DNA from: a virus
Virus record (IMG/VR): IMGVR_UViG_3300037961_002618
Span: 1-21,425 of that record
Length of the DNA stretch: 21,425 bases
Reading direction: 5' to 3' (one strand)
Shown here: positions 14,936 to 21,342 of the stretch, piece by piece
How the letters are laid out: each line of letters opens with the position of its first letter
How positions within the stretch are numbered: position 1 is the stretch's first letter
Translations under genes and position numbers: made by a program
Notes under the pieces: model-generated
Told to the model about the DNA's origin: nothing
What the model saw: the letters and a program-made list of their open reading frames with translations, nothing else
Database searches by the model: none

Positions 14936-16606
14936 ATGGCAAACACTATTAAGCAGAAAAGAGGCACCTCTAATCCTCAGGCTTCAGACCTTGTGGTCGG
15001 TGAACTTGCAATCAATACCACTGATGGCGGCGTTTTTACTAAAACTGACGGTGGCTCAGTTGTTGAGGTTGGGGGCAGCAGCAGTGGGCTTAGCAACAAC
15101 AGCACTAAAACCAGCAGCCTTGGGGTTGGAGAAAATGCGCTTGACTCTGAAACCACAGGCAGTAAAAACACTGGCATAGGAGCTTCTGCCCTTACCGCAG
15201 TAGAAGATGGATTTGAGAATACAGCTGTTGGAGCGTTTGCCGGAACCTCAAGCGTTAGCGGTTTTCGCAGCTCTTACTTTGGCTTTAACGCAGGAAAGTT
15301 TCAAACCAGCAATGTAAATGTTGGCATTGGAGCTTACGCCTTACAAGGAACATCTGGCTCTTCAACAGCCGCTGGCAACACGGCGATTGGGGTCGAGGCT
15401 CTTTTTAGCAGTGAAAACGGTGGCAACAATACAGCAATCGGCTACAAAGCACTTGAGGACAATACCAGCGGCTCGTCTAACGTCGCGGTTGGCGATGGCG
15501 CTCTCAAGGACAACACAACAGGAGGCTCTAACGCAGCCCTCGGAAACTATGCCTTAAACGAAAACACCGAAGGAAACTACAACACAGCTATTGGGTCCGG
15601 AGCTTTATATAGCAACACAACCGGTGAACTCAACACAGCCGTTGGTTGGACTGCTGCATATAACACTGACACGGGCAAACGCAACTGTGCCTTTGGTACA
15701 GGCGCTTTATATTCGAACGAAGGCGCATGGGGCAGTTGCGCTTTTGGATACGAAGCCCTGAACAGTGTTAGCAGTATTGGGTACAACTGTGCCTTTGGAT
15801 ACGAAGCTCTAAAATTAAATTCGCAGGCGGGAAATTGCGCTTTTGGCTACCAAAGCCTAAACCAAGCAAGCGCCCTGGGTAACACCGCATATGGTTACCA
15901 ATCTGGTGACAGCCTTACCAGCGGACAGAATAATATTATTATTGGTTATGACGCAGATGTCAGCAGTGCGACTGTTAGTAACGAAATAACGCTAGGCAAC
16001 ACAAGCATTTCAGCGTTTCGAATACCGGGCATAAATTTAGAAGCTTCTGCGGGTATTGTTAGCGTTAAAAATAACGGCGCACGTTCCGAGGTTCGTTGGT
16101 ATTGCGAGTCAAGCAACGCTCATTATGTTTCATTAAAAGCACCCGCACATGCTGATTTCAGCGGGAATATTACTCTTACCCTGCCTCCGACTACCGGCAG
16201 TGCCAACCAAGTCTTAAAGACTGATGGCTCTGGCAATCTTGACTGGGTCGCTCAAACCGCTGCCTATACAAACAGTGATGTTGACTCGCATCTAAACCAA
16301 AACAACCCAACTTCTGGATATGTGTTGAGCTGGAATGGCTCAGATTACGCATGGGTTGCACAGTCCGGCGGGGGAGGAGGTAGTACGTCGCCAGGCGGTT
16401 CAAATACTCAGATTCAATTCAATAACTCAGGCAGCTTTGGAGGGTCTTCAAACCTGACATTTGACGGCACAAACTTAACTTGCGGAGGCACTGTTAGTGC
16501 TGTATCTTCTGCATCAAGCACTGCTGGACTGAGAAAAATCACCACTTCAACGTCTAGTCCTTCTGGCGGTTCAGATGGTGACATCTGGATCAAATACACT
16601 GCATAA
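14936..16606 (+). CDS. Tail fibre with YadA-head-like repeats
   Basis: A 556-residue protein. The N-terminal anchor (MANTIKQKRG, then LVVGELAINTTDG) is followed by about 15 degenerate repeats (residues about 60-340) built on N-T-A-I/V-G-x-x-A-L-x-x-N-T-x-G. These resemble the left-handed beta-roll head repeats of trimeric autotransporter adhesins such as YadA. Four repeats carry Cys instead of Thr (C-A-F-G at about 251, 268, 285 and 301). A linker with ITLGNTSISAFRIPGINLEA follows, then a beta segment (HYVSLKAPAHADFSGNITLT), a Gly-rich hinge (about 479-490) and a C-terminal part ending GSDGDIWIKYTA. Predicted to be a trimeric fibre involved in cell adhesion. It begins nine bases after the previous stop. 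Confidence 0.75.
   Translation: MANTIKQKRGTSNPQASDLVVGELAINTTDGGVFTKTDGGSVVEVGGSSSGLSNNSTKTSSLGVGENALDSETTGSKNTGIGASALTAVEDGFENTAVGAFAGTSSVSGFRSSYFGFNAGKFQTSNVNVGIGAYALQGTSGSSTAAGNTAIGVEALFSSENGGNNTAIGYKALEDNTSGSSNVAVGDGALKDNTTGGSNAALGNYALNENTEGNYNTAIGSGALYSNTTGELNTAVGWTAAYNTDTGKRNCAFGTGALYSNEGAWGSCAFGYEALNSVSSIGYNCAFGYEALKLNSQAGNCAFGYQSLNQASALGNTAYGYQSGDSLTSGQNNIIIGYDADVSSATVSNEITLGNTSISAFRIPGINLEASAGIVSVKNNGARSEVRWYCESSNAHYVSLKAPAHADFSGNITLTLPPTTGSANQVLKTDGSGNLDWVAQTAAYTNSDVDSHLNQNNPTSGYVLSWNGSDYAWVAQSGGGGGSTSPGGSNTQIQFNNSGSFGGSSNLTFDGTNLTCGGTVSAVSSASSTAGLRKITTSTSSPSGGSDGDIWIKYTA
15120..15930 (+). repeat. YadA-like coding repeat array
   Basis: Degenerate tandem units of about 42-75 bases encode N-T-A-I-G-type turns: for example NTAIGVEALFSSENGG, NTAIGYKALEDNTSGS, NVAVGDGALKDNTTGG, NAALGNYALNENTEGN and NTAIGSGALYSNTTGE. 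DNA identity between units is moderate, and two adjacent Cys units share a stretch encoding CAFGYEAL. Arrays like this can gain or lose units by recombination, changing fibre length. Confidence 0.75.
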
Positions 16607-16608
16607 CG

Positions 16609-19176
16609 ATGGCTACTTATTACGTTGACTATGAAGGCGCTGCTGGATCGGGCAACGGCACTAGCTACGCCAATCGAGCTGGAATGGTTTATGACATTCA
16701 GAGCAGCATATCGGCTGGCGATACCATTCGAATCAAAAAAACAGCAGACCCAACCTCTTTAGGGACGGGTGAGGTGGTATTAGCGCCTGACTGCGATTAC
16801 AACGGTTATAGCAAATCAGGGAGCAATATTACTTACAGCAGTACTGATGGAGAGACAAAACTCACCAGCATGGGCCAAGGCTGGATAACTGGCGACATTA
16901 TTCATGTTTCTCACCCTGACACGACCGCTGGGAAAAGCATTTCTGGTTTATGGCGGGTCACACTTGAGGCTGGCACGGAGACTAACGCTACTTTAAAACT
17001 TGACAATTTTCCGGGGACGACAGGCTCTAGCAGTACAACTTTCAAGTATTTTACTTGTGTAAATGCAATTTACCTAAATACCGACAACTTGACTAAATCT
17101 ATTGCCTGCCGTGACGCTTACAGAGACGCATGGACTGCTGGCAGCAATGTAACCGCGAGCTATTCGCACCCTACTTACAGCTCTTGGAGTACAGGATACG
17201 ATTACACTCTATTTACTGGTGCGGATTATATTAGCGTCCACAGCTCCGCTGGAGCGGGTAAAGCGGCTCACTATGAGCTGCCTAGCACGTTAGATCTTTC
17301 TGGCTATCAGCAGGTTTCATTTGCTTTTAAAGCCAACCAAACCAACACTAGCGTGGCTGATACTGATTTCAGCCTGCGTCTTTGCACTGACACGGCAGGC
17401 GATACGTCAGTTCACACAATCCCGATCCAGTTTAAAAGGCAAAAGACAAACACTTGGACAAACAGAACTATAGATCTTGGCACCAATTTAAATGCCAGCA
17501 TTAAATCAATTGCGATTTACAAGGACAACGCAAGCGCGACAAGCGTTAACTTTTACTTTCAAAATGTTATTGCCTGCAAGGCTGATTCTTCTGCAGATAG
17601 CATTACCCTCGACAAATTAGTTGGTCTAAACACCGCCGCTGATCCTGCTTGGTATCCTATTGCCGCCATCTGGGACAACATAATCTATCTGGACGTGTCT
17701 CGCCGAGGTCGAGCGCAATGGGGTTATTACGGCAGCAATGCCGCGCAATTCTCTGCTAGCAATAGCTCAGCAACTATTTATCAACGCAAGCAACATAGGG
17801 CTGATAACAGCAAGGTCACCCAAGACGATAACTTTGGGTGGGAAGAGTATGCCGGTGCGAGCGGAACAGAGGCTAATCCTATAACAATAAGCGGAGGCTG
17901 GGACGACACAAATATGTCTACCCGCAATGGAAAAACATGCGTGCTACTGAACGACCGGATGATTCCGTTTTATTCGACCAGGGATCATATTCACTGGGAG
18001 CACCTTTATGCGTCACATTGCGGGCGCTTGTGGCATCAAAACGTTACTGAAGGGGTAGGGTTTACAGCCTGTGGGTTCTCGAAGTACGAGAGAGGCTTTT
18101 ATGTTAATACCACCGCTACGGCTACAAAGTTTGGAATTGATTTTATAGTAAGCAATGGAGATGGATATTCTTTTAATTTCAGAGAGATGTCTTTCACTGG
18201 AGCCACTCTGTCAGATTTTTACGTCAAATCTGCTTGTGGGCAGGGCCACAATGGCGCAATTGTATACGTAAACAATGCCTCCAGCGTAAAATTTGCCACC
18301 CTTAATCTTGTGGGCTGCGGTAGCAGACCTGTCTATGTGACCGACAACGCGACTTGCAGCACGTCAACTCTTTCCTTTGGTTATAACCACTCGACCAATT
18401 CATACCCCTACGCAGCCGGTACTGGCTTTTTTCAAGCGGACGTTTACAACGCGAAGAATATTTACTATCAAACCATGTATACAGCGAATACTGGCAGGCT
18501 TCATATTGGGGATTTTAACAGAACTATTACCCTGCAAACTGAGACAAATTCAGGCGGTACATACCGTCGCTATGGGCACTACAGGGCAGAGTCGTACACC
18601 GCTTTTTGCGGTGGCGGTGAGATCATAATCATGGACGCGGGCATCATCGCCGCTTCGGTCTACAACAGTGGTGGCAGCATTAAAATTAAAGACGCAATGA
18701 CTGCCTCCGGTGCATTCGATAACTATTACGTTGCGTCAGGCAAAGTTACGCAAGAAATAAACTACGGAAATACTGGCGTCAATAGGGCGTTGTTTGGTGG
18801 ATTTACGGTGACTCCTGAAACCAGTGTCAGGCACACAGCCTCTGGCGTTTCATGGAAAGGTACAGGCTCAGGCTCAGCGACTTTCTCGTTAGGGAAAATC
18901 GTAGCCAACGCTGACGCTGCAGTCACCGTTGGCCTGTGGACTTACAAGACATCTTCGTCGGGGAAAGTAACACTAAAGATCCCTGGAGATATTTCCAAAG
19001 GCTTAACGCTGCAAACCGTAGATAATTCAAGCGCGTCTGTAAATACATGGACGAAGATTGAAAAAACATTCACCCCAACCGAGTCTGGAGCGATAAGCGT
19101 TGAAGTTGAAATGAACTCTGGTGGGTCTAGCAGTCAATATGTTTATATCGACGACTTGGAGGTTTCTCAAGCATGA
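16609..19176 (+). CDS. Large tail spike-like protein with jelly-roll domains
   Basis: An 855-residue protein, largely beta. The N terminus (MATYYVDYEGAAGSGNGTSY, then IQSSISAGDTIRIKK) has the Y-Y-V-D...G-x-G-T-S-Y...AGDT-I-x-I pattern common at the start of beta-helix proteins. Residues about 185-315 look like a jelly-roll (HYELPSTLDLSGYQQVSFAF, then NTWTNRTIDLG). The central part (about 420-700) has short Gly/Asn turns compatible with a right-handed beta-helix. The last 100 residues resemble a carbohydrate-binding jelly-roll (VTVGLWTYKTSSSGKVTLKI, then YVYIDDLEVSQ). Likely a spike that binds or acts on cell-surface glycans; I cannot identify catalytic residues. The short gap after the preceding fibre indicates one operon. 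Confidence 0.6.
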   Translation: MATYYVDYEGAAGSGNGTSYANRAGMVYDIQSSISAGDTIRIKKTADPTSLGTGEVVLAPDCDYNGYSKSGSNITYSSTDGETKLTSMGQGWITGDIIHVSHPDTTAGKSISGLWRVTLEAGTETNATLKLDNFPGTTGSSSTTFKYFTCVNAIYLNTDNLTKSIACRDAYRDAWTAGSNVTASYSHPTYSSWSTGYDYTLFTGADYISVHSSAGAGKAAHYELPSTLDLSGYQQVSFAFKANQTNTSVADTDFSLRLCTDTAGDTSVHTIPIQFKRQKTNTWTNRTIDLGTNLNASIKSIAIYKDNASATSVNFYFQNVIACKADSSADSITLDKLVGLNTAADPAWYPIAAIWDNIIYLDVSRRGRAQWGYYGSNAAQFSASNSSATIYQRKQHRADNSKVTQDDNFGWEEYAGASGTEANPITISGGWDDTNMSTRNGKTCVLLNDRMIPFYSTRDHIHWEHLYASHCGRLWHQNVTEGVGFTACGFSKYERGFYVNTTATATKFGIDFIVSNGDGYSFNFREMSFTGATLSDFYVKSACGQGHNGAIVYVNNASSVKFATLNLVGCGSRPVYVTDNATCSTSTLSFGYNHSTNSYPYAAGTGFFQADVYNAKNIYYQTMYTANTGRLHIGDFNRTITLQTETNSGGTYRRYGHYRAESYTAFCGGGEIIIMDAGIIAASVYNSGGSIKIKDAMTASGAFDNYYVASGKVTQEINYGNTGVNRALFGGFTVTPETSVRHTASGVSWKGTGSGSATFSLGKIVANADAAVTVGLWTYKTSSSGKVTLKIPGDISKGLTLQTVDNSSASVNTWTKIEKTFTPTESGAISVEVEMNSGGSSSQYVYIDDLEVSQA

Positions 19177-19385
19177 CCATGATCGTTACGGACAAAACTG
19201 TCGTTGGTGACACCACCAATTTCATCCTTTGGGATGGCAGCGGATCGTATTACGTAAGCCGGAAAAATCCTGTCACAGATCAAGAGGTCATTGATGAGTT
19301 AACGGCAGAGCAAGAGCGAAACAAGCAGATCATTGAAGATCAAGAAAAGCAGCAAGCCGAAATCGAGGCAAACTTAAATGGCTAA
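19173..19385 (+). CDS. Small acidic helical protein after the spike gene
   Basis: A 70-residue protein. The N-terminal half has short strands (MIVTDKTVVGDTTNFILWDG, then SYYVSRKNP). The C-terminal half (about 34-68) is a Glu/Gln/Lys-rich helix likely to be a coiled coil (TAEQERNKQIIEDQEKQQAE). The GGAGG at 19157-19161 serves as ribosome binding site, and the ATG overlaps the spike stop (ATGA). Small genes in this place often encode fibre-assembly chaperones or trimerisation factors, so that is a reasonable guess. A second in-frame ATG two codons on is an alternative start. The gene overlaps the next by eight bases. Confidence 0.6.
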   Translation: MTMIVTDKTVVGDTTNFILWDGSGSYYVSRKNPVTDQEVIDELTAEQERNKQIIEDQEKQQAEIEANLNG

Positions 19386-19674
19386 TACCGTTTATGTCAA
19401 CGTCAACGGCACTTGGAAGCAGGCTGACGCCTACTACGTCAACGTCAACGGCACTTGGAAAACAGGCACTGAGTTTCAAGCTCGTGTTTCAAATGAATGG
19501 AAAGGTGGCACAAGTACTGGCGGAGGGCTGCCATCCATTGCATCATTGCTTGGTCTAGACGTTTCGGATTTTGTTTTGCCTTCAGTTGGTTTAATTGACG
19601 CCAACGCCAGCGTTGGCAGCAATTCTCTTGATGTCTCTGATTTTGTGCTGCCTATTTCTGGGCGCGAGCGTTAA
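19378..19674 (+). CDS. Small repeat-containing fibre-region protein
   Basis: A 98-residue protein made of two kinds of repeat. Residues 5-18 and 19-32 are near-identical units with VNVNGTWK, and a third, degraded unit gives ARVSNEWKGG. This G-T-W-K unit is typical of small tail proteins that pack as strand pairs. The C-terminal half holds two copies of LDVSDFVLP (residues 60-68 and 84-92). A Gly/Thr/Ser linker joins the halves. It probably binds fibres or the tip and may be a fibre-tip subunit. No signal peptide or membrane segment is seen. The start overlaps the previous gene by eight bases, so translation is coupled. Confidence 0.6.
   Translation: MANTVYVNVNGTWKQADAYYVNVNGTWKTGTEFQARVSNEWKGGTSTGGGLPSIASLLGLDVSDFVLPSVGLIDANASVGSNSLDVSDFVLPISGRER
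19396..19460 (+). repeat. Exact 23-bp direct repeat, 42-bp period
   Basis: Two exact 23-base copies (19396-19418 and 19438-19460) encode VNVNGTWK. Each copy also contains a smaller GTCAAC doublet. The exact identity suggests a recent duplication or ongoing conversion, in contrast to the diverged repeat further along the same gene. Confidence 0.9.
19555..19653 (+). repeat. Diverged LDVSDFVLP coding repeat
   Basis: Copies at 19555-19581 and 19627-19653 encode the same nine residues but differ in six of nine codons, all synonymously. The repeat is therefore old and held by selection on the protein. Confidence 0.85.
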
Positions 19675-19848
19675 ATGAACAGACCTGACCCGATGATCCC
19701 CTGCAAGCCTGGGGCGGAGGATGTCGAAGCGATGTCCAACAGGGTGCTCTGGTTAGACCATCTTTACGTGCGAGATGGTCGAGATGACCCTAGCCATGAG
19801 CGTCATGGCTTTTACACTGGCTTAGCCATTAAATATCAAAACCGGTGA
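19675..19848 (+). CDS. Small conserved-looking phage protein (57 aa)
   Basis: ATG 19675 directly abuts the previous TAA, and the frame runs 57 codons to TGA 19846-19848, which overlaps the next start. The protein is soluble and charged, with CKPGAEDVEAM, RVLWLDHLYVRDGRDDPSHE and RHGFYTGLAIKYQ. The W-L-D-x-L-Y...DGRD-x-P-x-H...YTGLA pattern looks like a small protein I associate with marine cyanophage fibre regions, where it has no known function. No signal peptide is present. The tight fit between neighbours and the lack of any other way to explain this gap support it as a real gene. Confidence 0.75.
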   Translation: MNRPDPMIPCKPGAEDVEAMSNRVLWLDHLYVRDGRDDPSHERHGFYTGLAIKYQNR

Positions 19849-20033
19849 TCAAATTGGTTGCAGCAACACTGCTTGGTGTTGGGCTCGCTTTTGGTTCTGC
19901 TGCTTTGTCACACCACAAGTACGTTCCAAGCACGTCAGTGGACATAACAGAAAATGGAAACCTCACCACTACCGAAAATGCAGAAAGCCAGTACGGTAGT
20001 CACGGAAAAAACGTACCTCACGTCCACCAATGA
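19845..20033 (+). CDS. Small exported histidine-containing protein
   Basis: A 62-residue protein starting at GTG, overlapping the previous stop by four bases. Residues 1-22 form a signal peptide (MIKLVAATLLGVGLAFGSAA, then LS), with likely cleavage before His23. The mature part is about 40 residues, polar, and has five histidines (HH at its start, then S-H-G and H-V-H-Q at its end), which could bind a metal. There is no lipobox cysteine, so it is not a lipoprotein. The ATGA overlap couples it to the exported beta-barrel-like gene that follows, so the pair may act together in the host envelope. The function is unknown. Confidence 0.6.
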   Translation: MIKLVAATLLGVGLAFGSAALSHHKYVPSTSVDITENGNLTTTENAESQYGSHGKNVPHVHQ

Positions 20034-20392
20034 TCAAAAAGCTTGTTTTTGGTGCAGCCGCTGGCGCACTTGCCTTGGCTCCCCTCTCTGCAGCAAAGGC
20101 TGATGGCTTCTACCTAAACCCCGAATGGAACGGCGCTTGGAGCGGTTCTAACTTTGGTGGCGCTGTCATGGACGGCCATGTGGGCTGGGAGAAAGGCGCT
20201 TTCTACATTCAGGGTGGTCCTTCTTGGCTGCAGCCTGATGGTGGCGACACTGAAGTTGGTTTCTCTGCAAAGACCGGTGCTAGCGCACCACTTTCTGACT
20301 CCATTGATCTGTACGGAGAGGTTTCCTTCGCAAAGTACGAAAACATTGACGCAGGTTATGGCCTGAAACTTGGCGGCAAAGTCAAGTTCTGA
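20030..20392 (+). CDS. Exported outer-membrane beta-barrel-like protein
   Basis: A 120-residue protein. A signal peptide (MIKKLVFGAAAGALALAPLS, then AAKA) is probably cut after Ala24. The mature 96 residues alternate hydrophobic and polar residues in strands with aromatic girdles (GHVGWEKGAFYIQGGPSWL, then IDLYGEVSFAKYENI). The last strand, GYGLKLGGKVKF, ends in a C-terminal Phe, the signal recognised by the BAM machinery for outer-membrane proteins. That fits about 6 strands, small for a porin. It resembles porin-like proteins I associate with cyanomyovirus genomes. It may alter the host surface, for example to block other phages, but that is inference. It is the last gene before a terminator. 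Confidence 0.65.
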   Translation: MIKKLVFGAAAGALALAPLSAAKADGFYLNPEWNGAWSGSNFGGAVMDGHVGWEKGAFYIQGGPSWLQPDGGDTEVGFSAKTGASAPLSDSIDLYGEVSFAKYENIDAGYGLKLGGKVKF

Positions 20393-20435
20393 TTACACTT
20401 CCAACGCGGGCCTAAACACGGCGAGAAAACCGCAG

Positions 20436-20480
20436 CCTCCCGGTGGGATCTAATCCTCACACCAAGCCGGGAGGTTTTTT
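20436..20480 (+). terminator. Rho-independent terminator with nested hairpin
   Basis: CCTCCCGG (20436-20443) pairs with CCGGGAGG (20467-20474), followed by TTTTTT (20475-20480). The loop can form a second hairpin, GTGGGAT-CTA-ATCCTCAC, with one bulged base. It ends the run of fibre and exported genes at 20392. The next gene's start lies only 13 bases after the T run. Confidence 0.85.
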
Positions 20481-20493
20481 CTTGGAGACAATC

Positions 20494-20733
20494 ATGCAAA
20501 AGTACATCAACATTTTGGCGGTAGGCGGATTTGCTCTTGCTGTCGCCAACTCTGCTCTTGTTGTAGTTGCTGTGGTGCGTGGCCCAGCGCTTGTCGAAGA
20601 AAACTTAGACAAGATTCAGGCATTGATGATTGAAAAGATGCACAGTGCTCTTAGTGATTCTGTGACTGAGGCAATGCCCAGCCAAGTCAAGGAAATGATG
20701 CCCAGCACGACTGGTCCTGCTTTGCCTTTCTAG
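20494..20733 (+). CDS. Small one-TM membrane protein
   Basis: A 79-residue protein. ATG 20494 is chosen because GGAG lies at 20484-20487; a longer GTG-initiated frame from 20443 runs through the terminator and is unlikely. Residues 5-28 (INILAVGGFALAVANSALVV) form one membrane segment. The rest is a helical, Met/Glu-rich soluble tail (LDKIQALMIEKMHSALSDSV) ending TTGPALPF. It could be a holin-like or virion membrane-interacting protein, but a single TM and a long tail are not diagnostic, and no lysis enzyme is seen nearby. TAGTG couples it to the next gene, with which it probably works. Confidence 0.65.
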   Translation: MQKYINILAVGGFALAVANSALVVVAVVRGPALVEENLDKIQALMIEKMHSALSDSVTEAMPSQVKEMMPSTTGPALPF

Positions 20734-21341
20734 TGGCCGAGATTCCGACAATTGGCGTTGACAGGGTTTGGGTAAACGCTCCAGTCCTGTCAGTGCCTGC
20801 TGCGCCGCCAGTAACGGTCAATATCGGCGTGCCAATTATCGACATGCCTACGTTTGACCCAATGGATTTTAGGCCACAGCAGTCGGTCAAAGATCCTGAA
20901 GCGGTGTTGCCCAAACCGTCTAGTCCTGAAGCACCACCACCTCCAGCGACACCCACGCTGCCATCTGCGAAGCCTGCTGCTGTCGATGTAGATCCAAGAT
21001 GTCCTCCCCTTCGTGCGAAGGAGGTTGGAACGCTTGTCCAAAACGGTTCAAAAAGAATTGCGGGCTACGAGATACAAGACGGTAAATGCGTCGTCTTGTA
21101 TGAAGAGATCAAGTTGCCTGAACAAGTTCTAGCAGCAATTCCTTCTTTACCGCAGGTCACGACGGTGGGAGTTACGGCTGCTGTTGGTGTGACTGCTGGT
21201 CTAGCAACGCCGTTGTTGCTCAAAGCGGTAAAGCCTGCCGTAAAAAAAGCGATCTTGAAAGTTAAGGCTTTGCTGGGGCGTAAGGCGAAACCGGTAAGCG
21301 TATTTGAGAGGAGACGGGCGCAGCGGTTGGCACGGAAATAG
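20733..21341 (+). CDS. Pro-rich protein with C-terminal TM and basic tail
   Basis: A 202-residue protein starting at GTG within TAGTG. The order is: an N-terminal hydrophobic-Pro segment (EIPTIGVDRVWVNAPVLSVP), a Pro-rich linker (about 63-88), a small beta domain with two cysteines (about C90 and C119, around SKRIAGYEIQDGKCVVLYEE), then a hydrophobic segment (about 146-170, TTVGVTAAVGVTAGLATPLL) and a strongly basic tail (KKAILKVKALLGRKAKPVSV, ending RRRAQRLARK). I associate this layout with marine cyanophage genes near the fibres, of unknown function. The basic end could bind nucleic acid or membrane phospholipid. The two cysteines could pair if the domain lies outside the cytoplasm. Confidence 0.65.
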   Translation: MAEIPTIGVDRVWVNAPVLSVPAAPPVTVNIGVPIIDMPTFDPMDFRPQQSVKDPEAVLPKPSSPEAPPPPATPTLPSAKPAAVDVDPRCPPLRAKEVGTLVQNGSKRIAGYEIQDGKCVVLYEEIKLPEQVLAAIPSLPQVTTVGVTAAVGVTAGLATPLLLKAVKPAVKKAILKVKALLGRKAKPVSVFERRRAQRLARK

Positions 21342-21342
21342 T

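Noticed and set aside
15120-15930. CRISPR-like or noncoding tandem repeat array
   Set aside because: The repeats are degenerate, in frame, vary in length and encode a clear protein motif; there are no constant repeats with unique spacers.
20428-20464. tRNA 3' end or attP-like site (GGGATCTAATCC...CACACCA)
   Set aside because: The would-be T arm has a loop of only about three bases and no other tRNA arms are present; the region is explained by the terminator stem and its nested hairpin.
20443-20493. Longer GTG start for the one-TM protein
   Set aside because: It would be translated through the terminator hairpin and T run; ATG 20494 has a proper ribosome binding site.
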